54,374 nt of DNA from Pseudomonas sp. UBA2684 (GCA_002354655.1 DELY01000054.1:1-54374); one strand, 5' to 3'; shown: positions 1-9,590, counted from the first letter of the stretch. Numbers and translations: made by a program. Notes: generated from the sequence alone by a model not told the origin.

Positions 1-99
1 AGCGGAATAAGGCCGATAACAATGCTGATCCACGTGATCGATTGAACGCTTGGCCCCGCTGCGCGAACTACAGCGTGGCCAGGGTTTGAGTCCCCACTA

Positions 100-648
100 T
101 TATCGATCGAGCAGAACCTCAGCACCCTCAAGGTTGATGCCTAAGCCTTCAATTTTGACTTTCATGGTTTCGATCGCGCTGGACACGATGTGGATCGAGT
201 TTTCGACGGACGCCAGTTTGTTTTTCAGCGCGATGAAGTCGCTCTCGCTGACGGTGTTCTTGCCATGCAGCAGTCTGCCAATAGTCAGCAATGCTTCTTC
301 TGCTTTGGCGGTAGTGGTGGAGTAGTTGTTCAGGGTGTTGATCAGCTTTTTCTGTTTGACGCCATGGCTGAGCAAGACTGCTTTTATGCGTTTTATCGTC
401 GCGACGAGTGTGCGTCGCTCGGCTTCGGTGGATTGCAGTTTTTCAAGCATGTCTTGGCGGTGAGCCTCAAGGTCTGTGACCCTGCGGGACAGTGCTGCGA
501 TTGTTTGCTCGCGTTCGCGCTCGCGGAGCTCCAATAATTCGATCTTTCCCAGTCTGCCTTTATCCATTTGCGCGGCTATGAACGTGGCGGCCGCTAGGGT
601 AAGGGCATTGCTGCCAATTATTAAGGTGATCCACTCTGCATTGGTCAT
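100..648 (-). CDS. Membrane-anchored coiled-coil protein, unknown function
   Basis: Predicted 182-residue protein that I do not recognise. The start is placed at the ATG of MTNAEW because a GGGAGG ribosome-binding site lies 5 bases upstream; a longer reading begins six codons earlier without such a site. Residues about 7-27 form one hydrophobic segment (ITLIIGSNALTLAAATFIAA). The remainder is rich in Glu, Lys, Arg, Leu and Ala with heptad-like spacing and should be a long alpha-helical coiled coil, so the likely topology is an N-terminal anchor with a cytoplasmic or periplasmic rod. Codon use and GC are somewhat lower than in the catabolic genes to the right. The gene is isolated from the next one by about 360 bases. 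No enzymatic motif is visible. A prophage or stress-related accessory role is possible but unsupported. Confidence 0.6.
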   Translation of the reverse strand: MTNAEWITLIIGSNALTLAAATFIAAQMDKGRLGKIELLELREREREQTIAALSRRVTDLEAHRQDMLEKLQSTEAERRTLVATIKRIKAVLLSHGVKQKKLINTLNNYSTTTAKAEEALLTIGRLLHGKNTVSESDFIALKNKLASVENSIHIVSSAIETMKVKIEGLGINLEGAEVLLDR

Positions 649-1011
649 ATAAACCTCCCAGCACACTGGTGTTTAGATGATTGCTCGTTACCAGCACACG
701 CCCAAATTCCGGGTAATGCAGCCTACTGTCAGATGGTCGCTGGCGAGGGCGTGGCGATGGTAAGAGTGCTATACCCGGTCAATGAAAAATTGCAATTAGC
801 TGTTTTAGCGACGCTAGTCAGTCGCTGACGCTTTGTCCAATGCTTGCCGTTGTCTGTTTGGGCTGTAAAGCTGTGGGCGATGGCGTATACGCCTGCTCGG
901 GGTTAGTGATGTAGCTGTTTCAGATTTGAAGCAGTTATGGCCCCGACTAAATCGCCCCGGTTCACCAGTCGCGGCTAGGCTTAACTCTTCGACCTTTACG
1001 GACAGCCCTCG
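649..1011. other. Intergenic gap without recognisable genes
   Basis: This stretch lies between the start of the divergent coiled-coil gene and the periplasmic binding protein gene. I see no convincing reading frame, tRNA, terminator or member of the repeat families found elsewhere. It presumably contains both promoters. Confidence 0.5.
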
Positions 1012-1752
1012 ATGAATGGACTGCGTACCTGCTGCTTGGCGCTGGTTTTGCTGTCGTTACTGCCGTTGGGCGTGGCGGCGCAGACTTTGCGTCTGGTGGC
1101 CGATCCTTGGCCGCCGTTCAATGATCAGACCTTGCTGAACAACGGTGTGGCCTCGGATCTGGTCAGCACGGCATTGACCCGTGCCGGCTATGTCACGAGC
1201 TATGTCGAGGTGCCGTGGGAACGGGCGGTGCGTGGTTTGCAGCGGGCCGATTACGATGTGCTGATCAATGCCTGGTACAGCGATGAGCGCGCGACCTTTG
1301 GCTACTATTCCCAGCCGTATCTGATCAACCGTATTCGGTTTTTGCAGCGCAAGGGCGCCAATATCAAATTCGAGCAGTTACCCGATCTGTATCCGTACAG
1401 CATCGCGGTGGTGCGCGGCTATGCCTATTCCAGCGAGTTCGATCAGGATACTCGGCTCAGCAAGGTCGGTGTGCTCAGCTTCGAAACCGGCGCGCGGATG
1501 CTGCACGCCAAGCGCGTTGGGTTGACCCTGGAAGACGAGTTTGTCGCGCGTTATCACTTGGGCCGCGAGTTGAGCGGCATCCGCGATGAGTTGGAGTTTT
1601 TGCCGCAGCCCTTGAGCGAGAACGGCTTGCATATTCTGGTGAGCCGCTTGCACCCCGAGTATCGGCAAATCGCCGAGGCCTTTAATCGGGCCATCGAGGC
1701 GATGCGCGCCGATGGCAGCTATGCCGAGATATTGCAGCGCCACGGGTTGTAG
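1012..1752 (+). CDS. Periplasmic substrate-binding protein, family 3 (amino-acid type)
   Basis: A 246-residue exported protein. Residues 1-23 are a signal peptide (hydrophobic core ending GVAA, cleavage before QTLRL). The mature part opens with LRLVADPWPPFN, the typical first strand of family-3 solute-binding proteins, followed by the LVSTALTRAGY helix and PWERAVRGLQRADYDVLINAW, matching the fold of polar amino-acid ABC receptors. Length is normal for the family. No permease or ATPase gene is adjacent, so it is an orphan receptor; in Pseudomonas many such orphans have unknown ligands. It converges on the diguanylate cyclase gene with only 13 bases between stops and no hairpin in between. Family assignment is firm, substrate unknown. 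Confidence 0.8.
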   Translation: MNGLRTCCLALVLLSLLPLGVAAQTLRLVADPWPPFNDQTLLNNGVASDLVSTALTRAGYVTSYVEVPWERAVRGLQRADYDVLINAWYSDERATFGYYSQPYLINRIRFLQRKGANIKFEQLPDLYPYSIAVVRGYAYSSEFDQDTRLSKVGVLSFETGARMLHAKRVGLTLEDEFVARYHLGRELSGIRDELEFLPQPLSENGLHILVSRLHPEYRQIAEAFNRAIEAMRADGSYAEILQRHGL

Positions 1753-1765
1753 CGGCGCGGCGAGT

Positions 1766-3001
1766 TTACTGCCAGTGGCTGCGCCCGCGGCCTTGGCGTT
1801 TGGCCTGATAGAGACGCTGGTCGGCTTCGTGCAGCAGGCTTTCGAGGTCGTCCGGGGGGCCGTGGTAGATGCCGGCGCTAAACGATAGGGGCGGTGCGCC
1901 GATGGCGTATTTCAGGCTGGCGCACTGCTCGCGCAGGCGGTCGAGGGCCTGGCTCAGGCTGGCGCCGTTCTGTTGGCTGATCATGGCGAACTCTTCGCCG
2001 CCGAGGCGGCCGATCAGTGCATCGGGAAAGGCGTGGGTGAAGGCGCGGGCGAAGGCGATCAGCGCCGCATCGCCGCTGGCATGGCCGTGTTCGTCGTTGA
2101 TGCGTTTGAAGAAATCCAGGTCGAGCATGGCCACGCTGAGCGTATGACCGCCACGTTGCGCCTGCTGGAACTGTTTCAGGCCCTGTTCGTAAAAGGCCCG
2201 GCGGTTGTTCAGGCCGGTCAGCGCATCGAATTGCGCGGCTTGTTTCAGGGCGCGTAGCAGGTCGCGGCGTTCCAGCGTGGACATGACCCGGCAATTCAGT
2301 TCTTCCGGGCAGAATGGCTTGCGCAGGAAATCGTCGGCGCCGTGCTTGATGAACTTGGCGCTGAGCGAGCCTTTGGCATCGGCGGACAGGCCGAGGATGA
2401 TCAGTTCGCTGCGCTTCATCTGCTGGCGCAGCACTTTGACCAGTTCGAAGCCACTGAGCCCGGGCATGCTGTGGTCAACCACCAGCAGGTCGATGTCTGG
2501 CTGCGCCTGGAGAATCTGCAGGGCTTCGTCGCCGTCGCGGGCGTCGATGATCTGGAAGCGGTGCGGGGTCAGCACGTGGCGGATGTAGTGGCGCGTGGCT
2601 TCGGAGTCCTCGGCGATGAGGATCTTTACCTGGCTGTTGCTTTCCAGGCGGTGCAGCAGGCGGAAGGCGTACTCGTAGGAGTGCTGGCTTTCCTTGAGCA
2701 CGTAATCGACCACGCCCTTGAGCAACAGCTCGTCGCGCCGCTGCTCGTTGTAGGAGCCGCTGAGCACGATGCACGGCAGGTTGTACTGCATCACCAGGTC
2801 GACGCTCTCGCCGTTCGGCGCATCCGGCAGGTGCAGGTCGACGATGGCGGCGAAGAACAGGCTGGCGGAGGTTTCCAGCATCACTTCGGCCTCGGCCAGC
2901 GAGGCGCAGAAGATCGGTTGCAGGTCGTGTTCCTGACGGAACAGGTGGTCGAGAATTTTCAGCACCAAGGGGCTGTCTTCGATGACCAGAATAGTGCGCA
3001 C
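1766..3001 (-). CDS. Response regulator with two REC domains and a GGDEF domain (diguanylate cyclase)
   Basis: A 411-residue protein that probably makes cyclic di-GMP. The start is the GTG of VRTILVIEDS, 5 bases after an AGGAGG; an upstream ATG 32 codons earlier would add a non-conserved basic tail. Domain order: REC1 about 1-120 with acidic pair E8/D9 and phospho-acceptor D55 (AAIVDLHLPD); REC2 about 125-245 with E131/D132, D176 (LLVVDHSMPG) and K228 (RKPF); GGDEF about 255-411 with the active-site motif GGEEF at 334-338 and LTGLNNRRAF before it. The inhibitory RxxD site expected just upstream of GGEEF is not present (FPDALIGRL), so product inhibition through the I-site is probably lost. It lies 52 bases downstream of dbpA on the same strand. 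No histidine kinase gene is in the window. Confidence 0.88.
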   Translation of the reverse strand: MRTILVIEDSPLVLKILDHLFRQEHDLQPIFCASLAEAEVMLETSASLFFAAIVDLHLPDAPNGESVDLVMQYNLPCIVLSGSYNEQRRDELLLKGVVDYVLKESQHSYEYAFRLLHRLESNSQVKILIAEDSEATRHYIRHVLTPHRFQIIDARDGDEALQILQAQPDIDLLVVDHSMPGLSGFELVKVLRQQMKRSELIILGLSADAKGSLSAKFIKHGADDFLRKPFCPEELNCRVMSTLERRDLLRALKQAAQFDALTGLNNRRAFYEQGLKQFQQAQRGGHTLSVAMLDLDFFKRINDEHGHASGDAALIAFARAFTHAFPDALIGRLGGEEFAMISQQNGASLSQALDRLREQCASLKYAIGAPPLSFSAGIYHGPPDDLESLLHEADQRLYQAKRQGRGRSHWQ

Positions 3002-3053
3002 TGGAACCTCCTGTACCTGTGGCCGCCTCCGTGCGGCGTGCCTGTCCGTTAAC

Positions 3054-4433
3054 TTATAGCGTGCGTACGCGTAGCGAGCGGCCTTTGATCTTGCCATCGC
3101 TCAGGCGCTTGAGCGCTTGCGTGGCCATGCTGCGCTCGACGGCGACAAACGCCTGGAAGTCGAAGATCGCGATTTTGCCGACGTGGGCGCCAGGAATGCC
3201 AGCATCGCCGGTGAGCGCGCCGAGGATGTCGCCGGGGCGCAGTTTGTCTTTGCGTCCGGCGCCGATGCACAGGGTGATCATCGGCGGTTGCAGCGGCTCG
3301 CCGGCTTTGGCTTTGAGGCTGTTCAGCGGGTGCCAGTTGAGCGGGCTTTGCTGCAAGGTCTCGATGGCTTGGGCGCGATGGCCTTCGGCGGGTGCGACCA
3401 GGCTCATGGCCATGCCTTTTTCGCCGGCGCGCCCGGTGCGGCCGACGCGGTGGATGTGGATTTCCGAATCGCGCGCCAGTTCGACGTTGATCACCATGTC
3501 CAGGGCGTCGATGTCCAGGCCGCGCGCGGCGACATCGGTGGCTACCAGCACCGACAGGCTGCGGTTGGCGAACATCGCCAGCACCTGATCGCGGTCGCGT
3601 TGCTCCAGGTCGCCATTCAGCGCTGCGGCGGAAATGCCGTTGGCGGCGAGGTGGTCGACCACTTCCTGGCACTGCTGCTTGGTGAAGCAGAAGGCCACGC
3701 AGGATTGCGGGCGGAAGCTGGCGAGCAGCTTGACCACCGCGTCGAGGCGTTCTTCGGGGGCGATTTCGTAGAAGCGCTGCTCGATCTGCGTGTCGTCGTG
3801 CATGGCCTCGGCTTTGACCTGCTGCGGGTTGCGCATGAAGGTGGCGCTGAGCTGCTTGATGCCGGCCGGGTAGGTGGCGGAAAACAGCAGGGTTTGGCGC
3901 TTGCTCGGGGTCTGCCCGATGATCTCGGCGATGCTGTCGTAGAAGCCCATGTCGAGCATGCGGTCGGCTTCGTCGAGCACCAGGGTGTTGAGGCCGTCGA
4001 GCTTCAGCGTGCCTTTGCTGAGGTGCTGCTGAATCCGCCCCGGAGTGCCGACGATGATCTGCGCGCCGTGTTCCAGCGAGCCGATTTGCGGGCCGAAGGA
4101 TACGCCGCCGCACAGGGTCAGCACTTTGATGTTGTCGGCACCGCGCGCCAGGCGGCGGATTTCCTTGGCTACCTGGTCGGCCAGCTCACGGGTTGGGCAC
4201 AGCACCAGAGCCTGGCAGCCGAAGTAGCGCGGGTTCAAGGGGTTGAGCAGGCCGATGCCGAAGGCCGCGGTCTTGCCGCTGCCGGTCTTGGCCTGGGCGA
4301 TCAGGTCCATGCCCTTGAGCATCACCGGCAGGCTCTGCGCTTGGATCGGGGTCATCGCGGTATAACCGAGGGACTCGAGGTTCGCCAGCATGGCGGCGGA
4401 CAGCGGCAGTGAGGAGAACGCGGTGTTGGTCAC
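3054..4433 (-). CDS. dbpA: ATP-dependent RNA helicase DbpA
   Basis: A 459-residue DEAD-box helicase that in characterised bacteria acts on 23S rRNA during large-subunit assembly. Visible motifs: Q motif near GYTAMTPIQ (24-31), Walker A AKTGSGKT (48-55), PTREL (80-84), DEAD (154-157), SAT (LFSATYP, about 185), RGLD and HRVGRTGRAG in the second RecA-like lobe. The last roughly 75 residues form the DbpA-type RNA-binding domain, with MITLCIGAGRKDKLRPGDI at its start, which separates DbpA from RhlB, RhlE and SrmB. Length fits the family. A REC-GGDEF gene follows 52 bases downstream on the same strand and may be cotranscribed. Confidence 0.93.
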   Translation of the reverse strand: MTNTAFSSLPLSAAMLANLESLGYTAMTPIQAQSLPVMLKGMDLIAQAKTGSGKTAAFGIGLLNPLNPRYFGCQALVLCPTRELADQVAKEIRRLARGADNIKVLTLCGGVSFGPQIGSLEHGAQIIVGTPGRIQQHLSKGTLKLDGLNTLVLDEADRMLDMGFYDSIAEIIGQTPSKRQTLLFSATYPAGIKQLSATFMRNPQQVKAEAMHDDTQIEQRFYEIAPEERLDAVVKLLASFRPQSCVAFCFTKQQCQEVVDHLAANGISAAALNGDLEQRDRDQVLAMFANRSLSVLVATDVAARGLDIDALDMVINVELARDSEIHIHRVGRTGRAGEKGMAMSLVAPAEGHRAQAIETLQQSPLNWHPLNSLKAKAGEPLQPPMITLCIGAGRKDKLRPGDILGALTGDAGIPGAHVGKIAIFDFQAFVAVERSMATQALKRLSDGKIKGRSLRVRTL

Positions 4434-4564
4434 GGGACAGGCCTGCTAAACGGAATGGCGCGCAGTGTAACAGGCGCGTGGCGCCGACATGAGGTGGCGC
4501 GACCGGGAGCGTGGCTTGTCTTGCGGCGATGGCGTTAAACGCAGCGATACCCACCCTGGCGTGC

Positions 4565-5329
4565 GCAGCGTTCCCGAGCGCTATCGGTTGGTAGGGCGGA
4601 CATGCCGAAGGCTTGTCCGCCGTTTGCGTGTAGGCGGTGGACAAGGCTGCGCCATGTCCCCCCTACGGCGATGATCTGGCAACGCTTCAGCGTTGTGGGG
4701 TGCCGTGCGGCGGTGGGGCGTAGCGGTTCCGAGTGCTATCGGTTGGTAGGGCGGACATGCCGAAGGCTTGTCCGCCGTTTGCGTGCTGGTGGTGGACAAG
4801 GCATGCACCATGTCCACCCTACGGCGACGCTCTGGCAAAGTTTCAGCGTTGTGGGGTGCCGTGCGGCGGCGGGGCTTAGCGGTTCCGAGTGCTATCGGGT
4901 TGTAGGGCGGACATGCCGAAGGTTTGTCCGCCGTTCGCGTGTAGGCGGTGGACAAGGCTGCGCCATGTCCACCCTACGGCGATGATCTGGTAAAGCTTCA
5001 GCGTTGCGCGGTGCCGTGCGTTGGTGGGGCGCAGCGTTCCCGAACGCTATCGGTTGGTAGGGCGGACATGCCGAAGGCTTGTCCGCCGTTTGCGTGTAGG
5101 CGGTGGACAAGGCTGCGCCATGTCCACCCTACGGCGACGATCTGGCAAAGTTTCAGCATTGCGCGGTGGTGGGGCGCAGCGGTTCCGAGAGCCATCGGTT
5201 GGTAGGGCGGACATGCCGAAGGCTTGTCCGCCGTTTGCGTGCTGGTGGTGGACAAGGCTGCGCCATGTCCACCCTACGGCGGCGCTCTGGTAAAGCTTCA
5301 GCGTTGCGCGGTGCCGCGCGTTGGTGCGC
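4565..5329. repeat. Five-copy tandem array of about 155-bp units, each carrying one REPIN and a copy of the betA 3' tail
   Basis: Units begin at about 4565, 4720, 4876, 5031 and 5176 (periods 155, 156, 155, 145). Each unit contains one REPIN: 4591-4666, 4746-4822, 4902-4977, 5057-5132 and 5202-5277. Each REPIN runs from GTAGGGCGGACATG to ATGTCCACCCTAC and holds two short palindromes, a C-type arm (GGCGGACA...TGTCCGCC) and a T-type arm (GGTGGACA...TGTCCACC). Between REPINs the unit carries CTGGYAAAGYTTCAGC followed by GTTGYGSGGTGCCG, which matches the last codons and stop of betA (5298-5329) closely. The fifth unit is the real betA end. This is not a CRISPR array: the whole unit is repeated and there are no unique spacers. 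Confidence 0.9.
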
Positions 5330-6980
5330 CGCCTGCCACGTAGTACGGCGCGGTGCTGCGCGGCAGTGGGGCGCGGCCGCGGATTTTGTCGGCGATTTTC
5401 TCGGCCATCATGATGGTCGGCGCGTTGAGGTTGCCGGTGGTGATCAGCGGCATGATCGACGCATCGACCACCCGCAGCCCTTGCAGGCCGTGTACGCGGC
5501 CTTGGCCATCGACCACCGCCATGTCGTCCGTGCCCATCTTGCAGGAGCAGGACGGGTGGAAGGCGGTTTCCGCGTGTTCGCGGACGAAGGCGTCCAGTTC
5601 GGCGTCGCTTTGCACTTCGGCGCCGGGGCTGAGTTCGCGACCACGGAACGGGTCGAGCGCCGATTGCGCCATGATCTCGCGGGTGATGCGGATGCCGTCG
5701 CGGAACTCCTGCCAGTCCTGCGCATGGCTCATGTAATTGAACAGGATGCTCGGGTGCTGGCGCGGGTCTTTCGATTTCAGCTGGATACGCCCGCGGCTGG
5801 GCGAGCGCATGGAGCCGACGTGGGCCTGGAAACCGTGCTCCTTGACCGCGTTGCTGCCGTTGTAATTGATCGCCACCGGGAGGAAGTGGTACTGGATGTT
5901 CGGCCACTCGAACTCGGCGCTCGAGCGGATAAACCCGCCGGCCTCGAACTGGTTGCTGGCGCCGATGCCTTGGCCGAGGAACATCCACTTGGCGCCGATC
6001 AGTGGCTGGTTCCACCATTTCAGCGCCGGGTACAGCGAGACGGGTTCCTTGCAGGCGTATTGCAGGTACATCTCCAGGTGATCCTGAAGGTTCTCGCCGA
6101 CGCCCGGCAGGTCGTGCACCACCGGAATGTCCAGGTCGCGCAGCAAGGATGCCGGGCCCACGCCGGAGCGCTGGAGGATTTGCGGCGAAGCGATGGCGCC
6201 GCTGCACAGCAGCACTTCGCGCCGTGCGTGCACGCTGGTCGGGCTGTCGCTGTCGCCGTGCAGGTAGTCGACGCCGACGGCGCGTGTGCCGTTGAACAGA
6301 ATGCGGTCGGTGAGCGCGTGGGTGACGATGGTCAGGTTCGAGCGGCCGCGCGCCTGGTCGAGGTAGCCGCGCGCGGTGCTGGCGCGGCGGCCCTGCGGGG
6401 TGACGGTGCGGTCCATCGGGCCGAAGCCTTCCTGCTGGTAGCCGTTGAGGTCGTCGGTGCGTGGGTAGCCGGCTTGCACGCCGGCTTCGATCATCGCCTG
6501 GAACAGCGGGCTGTTACCGCTTTTCGGCGTGGTCACGCTGACCGGGCCGTCGCCGCCGTGGTAGGCATTGGCGCCGCTGTCGCGGCGTTCCGCCTTGCGG
6601 AAATAGGGCAGGCAATCCAGGTAGCTCCAGTCTTCCAGGCCCTTTTCCTTGGCCCAGCCGTCGTAGTCCATGGCGTTGCCGCGGATGTAGCACATGCCGT
6701 TGATCAGGGATGAGCCGCCCAGGCCTTTGCCGCGCCCGCACTCCATGCGGCGGTTGTTCATGTGCGGTTCCGGCTCGGTTTCGTAGGCCCAGTTGTAGCG
6801 CCGGCCTTGCAGCGGGAAGGCCAGAGCGGCGGGCATCTGGGTGCGGAAGTCGAGGCGGTAATCCGGGCCGCCGGCTTCCAGCAGCAGCACGCTGACCTCG
6901 GCGTCCTCGGTCAGGCGGGCGGCCAATACGTTACCGGCCGAACCGGCACCGATGATGATGTAGTCGAACTCTTGGGACAT
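5298..6980 (-). CDS. betA: Choline dehydrogenase BetA
   Basis: A 560-residue FAD-dependent GMC oxidoreductase that oxidises choline to betaine aldehyde (and the aldehyde further) at the inner membrane. The start [17 protein letters not shown] gives the FAD dinucleotide motif GAGSAG at 11-16. The GMC signature [13 protein letters not shown] lies near residue 90, and the C-terminal catalytic His region [10 protein letters not shown] near 470 is intact. The C-terminus [20 protein letters not shown] is normal for BetA; the final residues and TGA lie inside the DNA segment that is repeated in the tandem array downstream. It follows betB with a 143-base gap filled by a REPIN, so betB-betA are probably cotranscribed under BetI. 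Confidence 0.95.
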   Translation of the reverse strand: MSQEFDYIIIGAGSAGNVLAARLTEDAEVSVLLLEAGGPDYRLDFRTQMPAALAFPLQGRRYNWAYETEPEPHMNNRRMECGRGKGLGGSSLINGMCYIRGNAMDYDGWAKEKGLEDWSYLDCLPYFRKAERRDSGANAYHGGDGPVSVTTPKSGNSPLFQAMIEAGVQAGYPRTDDLNGYQQEGFGPMDRTVTPQGRRASTARGYLDQARGRSNLTIVTHALTDRILFNGTRAVGVDYLHGDSDSPTSVHARREVLLCSGAIASPQILQRSGVGPASLLRDLDIPVVHDLPGVGENLQDHLEMYLQYACKEPVSLYPALKWWNQPLIGAKWMFLGQGIGASNQFEAGGFIRSSAEFEWPNIQYHFLPVAINYNGSNAVKEHGFQAHVGSMRSPSRGRIQLKSKDPRQHPSILFNYMSHAQDWQEFRDGIRITREIMAQSALDPFRGRELSPGAEVQSDAELDAFVREHAETAFHPSCSCKMGTDDMAVVDGQGRVHGLQGLRVVDASIMPLITTGNLNAPTIMMAEKIADKIRGRAPLPRSTAPYYVAGGAPTRGTAQR

Positions 6981-7030
6981 GGGGCTTACCTCTGTAGCCC
7001 GGAGCAAGGCGGGCGACGAGTTGTGCGTGG

Positions 7031-7107
7031 GTAGGGTGGACATGGCGAAGCCTTGTCCACCACGGCGGCCTGGATGGCGGACAAGCCTCGCGGCAGGTCC
7101 GCCCTAC
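7031..7107. repeat. REPIN in the betB-betA gap (T-type arm, then C-type arm)
   Basis: Runs from GTAGGGTGGACATGG to GTCCGCCCTAC. The left arm folds as GGTGGACA/TGTCCACC, the right as GGCGGACA (partly decayed partner). Same family as the array at 4565-5329 but in the opposite arm order. Located between two cotranscribed genes, so it will be in the mRNA. Confidence 0.88.
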
Positions 7108-7123
7108 GACGGCGCGAACAGGC

Positions 7124-8596
7124 TCAGAACACCGAGGTGTAGCCGCCCAGTTCGACCTGTACCGACTTGATTCGGGTGTAATGCTCCAGGGTGCTCAGGC
7201 CGTTTTCACGGCCGACGCCGGATTGTTTGTAACCGCCGACCGGCATCTCGGCCGGCGATTCGCCCCAGGTGTTGATCCAGCAGATGCCGGCTTCCAGCTG
7301 GTGGATCATGCGGTGCGCGCGCGCCAGGTCGCGGGTCACCACGCCGGCCGCGAGGCCGTAGTCGCTGGCGTTGGCGCGGCGGATCACTTCCTCTTCGCTG
7401 TCGTAGACCAGGATGCTCATCACCGGGCCGAAGATTTCCTCACGCACGATGGTCATCTCGTCCGTGCAGTCGGTGAACACGGTCGGCGCGACGTAGGCGC
7501 CCTTGGCGTAGTCGCCAGTGCTGACGCGTTCGCCGCCGATCAGCAGGCGTGCGCCTTCCTGGCGGCCGGTTGCGATGTAGCCGAGCACGCTGTCCATGTG
7601 GGCGAAACTGGTCAGCGGGCCGAAATTGGTGGTTTCGTCTTGCGGGTTGCCCAGGCGGATGCGCTTGACCCGCTCGGCCACCTTGCTCTCGAAGCGCGCT
7701 TGCAGCATGCGTGGGATAAACACGCGGGTGCCGTTGGTGCAGACCTGGCCGGAGCTGTAGAAGTTGGCCATCACCGCGATGTCGGCGGCGCGGTCGAGGT
7801 CGGCGTCTTCGCAGATGATCAGCGGCGACTTGCCGCCCAGCTCCATGGTGACTTCCTTGAGCGACGAGCTGGAGGCGCTGGCCATGACTTTCTTGCCGGT
7901 GCTGGTGCCGCCCGTGAAGGAAATCTTCTCGATGCCTGGGTGTTCGGTCAGCCACTGGCCGACTTCGCGGCCGCTGCCGGTGAGCACGTTGAACACGCCG
8001 TCCGGCAGGCCGGCTTCGGTATAGATTTCCGCCAGTTTGAGCACCGACAGCGGGGTGACCTCGCTGGGTTTGAAAATCATCGCGTTGCCGGCGGCCAGGG
8101 CCGGCGCGGACTTCCACAGGGCGATCTGGATCGGGTAGTTCCACGCGCCGATGCCGGCGACCACGCCCAGCGGCTCGCGGCGGGTGTAGACGAAGCTGCT
8201 TTCGCGCAGCGGAATCTGCTGGCCTTCGATGGCGGGCACCAGGCCGGCGTAGTACTCCAGCACGTCGGTGCCGGTGACGATGTCGACGAAGCGGGTTTCC
8301 GACAGCGGCTTGCCGGTATCGAGGGTTTCCAGCTCGGCCAGCTCATCGTTGCGCGCGCGGAGGATGTCCACGGCTTTACGCAGGATGCGCGAGCGCTGCA
8401 TGGCGGTCATCGCTGCCCAGACTTTCTGCCCGGCGGTGGCGCTGGCCACGGCCCGCTCGACGTCGTCCTTGCTGGCGCGCTGTACCTGGGCGAGCACTTC
8501 GCCGTTGGCCGGATTGATGCTCTCGAAGGTGCTGCCACTGCTGGCTTCCACGTAGCGGCCGCCAATGTAGAGCTTCTGTTCGTCGAATCGGGCCAT
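7124..8596 (-). CDS. betB: Betaine aldehyde dehydrogenase BetB
   Basis: A 490-residue NAD(P)-dependent aldehyde dehydrogenase, the exact length of the characterised Pseudomonas enzyme, converting betaine aldehyde to glycine betaine. The start [13 protein letters not shown] was preferred to an upstream ATG 11 codons earlier on family length. Visible: [21 protein letters not shown] in the coenzyme fold, [10 protein letters not shown], catalytic Glu in [10 protein letters not shown] (about 252) and catalytic Cys in [12 protein letters not shown] (about 286). The upstream region carries a 26-bp palindrome overlapping a sigma70-like -35, so betB-betA appear to have their own BetI-controlled promoter in addition to any read-through from betI. 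Confidence 0.96.
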   Translation of the reverse strand: MARFDEQKLYIGGRYVEASSGSTFESINPANGEVLAQVQRASKDDVERAVASATAGQKVWAAMTAMQRSRILRKAVDILRARNDELAELETLDTGKPLSETRFVDIVTGTDVLEYYAGLVPAIEGQQIPLRESSFVYTRREPLGVVAGIGAWNYPIQIALWKSAPALAAGNAMIFKPSEVTPLSVLKLAEIYTEAGLPDGVFNVLTGSGREVGQWLTEHPGIEKISFTGGTSTGKKVMASASSSSLKEVTMELGGKSPLIICEDADLDRAADIAVMANFYSSGQVCTNGTRVFIPRMLQARFESKVAERVKRIRLGNPQDETTNFGPLTSFAHMDSVLGYIATGRQEGARLLIGGERVSTGDYAKGAYVAPTVFTDCTDEMTIVREEIFGPVMSILVYDSEEEVIRRANASDYGLAAGVVTRDLARAHRMIHQLEAGICWINTWGESPAEMPVGGYKQSGVGRENGLSTLEHYTRIKSVQVELGGYTSVF

Positions 8597-8722
8597 GGAG
8601 TGAGTGTCCTCTTGAAGGTGATTGCGCAAGGCGGAGCAGCCGTGTCGTGGCGCCTGGGTCGGTGAATCGGCGTGGCAATGGGGTGTAGAAAAGCGCGGGG
8701 TGCAGCCGATTTGATCGAAAAA

Positions 8723-8760
8723 AGCCTACTTTATCTTTATTGATTGTTCAATCAATAAAG
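8723..8760 (-). promoter_or_regulatory. betBA promoter with BetI-type operator
   Basis: 8735-8760 is a perfect inverted repeat with 12-base arms CTTTATTGATTG and CAATCAATAAAG around a TT/AA centre. On the minus strand a -35-like TTGAAC (8746-8751), 17 bases and a -10-like TAGGCT (8723-8728) follow, so a bound repressor would cover the -35. The TTGATTG core matches the operator type expected of the TetR protein BetI, whose gene is next door. The rest of the 8597-8925 gap shows nothing else I can name. Confidence 0.75.
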
Positions 8761-8925
8761 ATTTCTGAGAGCGACGAGGGCCGATCCGAATACGACGCGC
8801 ATCAGTCGTTCGTCCCAGAAGGCGAGGGGCTGGCTTGAGGTGAGGCGGGAAGTTAGGGGATTGGATTGAGCGCGAGGTCGTTGGGGCCCGTGCGGCCCGA
8901 CCCAACCTATGGCTTGTCGGCTACC

Positions 8926-9516
8926 TTAGGCGGCCTTGCCCAATTGCACGTCGAGGTAGTCGTAGGCTATCTGCAGCGCTTGCTGGGTGTCGAAGGCCTC
9001 GCCGGACAGCGCGCCGCGCAGCCACAGGCCATCGATCAGCGCGGCCAGGCCACGGGCCGCGGCGCGTGCCTGGGGTTGCGGCAATACCCGGTGGAACTGC
9101 CCGCACAGGTTGGAATACAGGCGATGGTCGTTGATCCGTTGCAGGCGGCGCAGCGAGGGCTGGTGCATGCTGGTGGCCCAAAACGCCAGCCAGGTCTTCA
9201 TCGCCGGGCCGCTGACCTGGGTGTGGTCGAAGTTGCCAGCGATGATCGCGCGCAAATGCGCGCGCGGGCTGTCGTCCTTGAGCACCTTGCGCCGTGCGCG
9301 CACGGCATCGCTCAAGGCCAGCATCAAGTGGCGCATGGTGGCGTCGAGCAGGCCGTTCTTGTCCTGGAAATAGTGGCTGATGATGCCATTGGACACCCCC
9401 GCGAGGCGGGCGATATAGGCGATGCTGGCATCGCTCATGCCGACCTGATCGACCGCTTCGAGCGTGGCCGCGATCAGTTGCGAGCGGCGGATCGGTTGCA
9501 TTCCGACCTTGGGCAT
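8926..9516 (-). CDS. betI: TetR-family transcriptional repressor BetI
   Basis: A 196-residue repressor of choline oxidation genes; choline relieves repression in characterised systems. The N-terminal helix-turn-helix is clear ([17 protein letters not shown], then [19 protein letters not shown] at about 31-50), followed by the ligand-binding TetR core. Length and the [12 protein letters not shown]-terminus match BetI. Instead of being tightly joined to betB it is separated by 329 bases containing a second operator. Its own promoter region holds another palindrome at 9573-9586. Confidence 0.95.
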   Translation of the reverse strand: MPKVGMQPIRRSQLIAATLEAVDQVGMSDASIAYIARLAGVSNGIISHYFQDKNGLLDATMRHLMLALSDAVRARRKVLKDDSPRAHLRAIIAGNFDHTQVSGPAMKTWLAFWATSMHQPSLRRLQRINDHRLYSNLCGQFHRVLPQPQARAAARGLAALIDGLWLRGALSGEAFDTQQALQIAYDYLDVQLGKAA

Positions 9517-9555
9517 CGGTATCTCCGTCGATAAAAGGCGTTCCCTGGGTGGCGC

Positions 9556-9590
9556 AGTCTAGGACGGTTTTTATTGATCGATCAATCAAA
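9556..9590 (-). promoter_or_regulatory. betI promoter with second BetI-type palindrome
   Basis: ATTGATCGATCAAT (9573-9586) is a perfect palindrome whose flanks extend the similarity to the betB operator (TTATTGAT...ATCAATCAA). On the minus strand a -35-like TTGATC (9580-9585), 18 bases and TAGACT (9556-9561) could form a sigma70 promoter covered by the operator, consistent with autoregulation. Confidence 0.65.

Noticed and set aside
1-99. Fragment of a further minus-strand gene at the left edge (reading ITWISIVIGLIP)
   Set aside because: The hydrophobic stretch faintly resembles the N-terminus of the adjacent coiled-coil protein, but no start codon or ribosome-binding site is visible in the window.
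60-100. TTTGAGTCCCC stretch that recalls a tRNA T-arm
   Set aside because: No acceptor or anticodon stem can be paired around it.
4565-5329. Regular array that superficially resembles a CRISPR locus
   Set aside because: The period is about 155 bp, the entire unit is repeated rather than alternating with unique spacers, each unit contains REP palindromes and betA tail, and no cas genes are nearby.
5103-6713. 536-codon plus-strand frame spanning the repeat array and betA
   Set aside because: Begins inside a REPIN and runs antisense to betA; no family resemblance.
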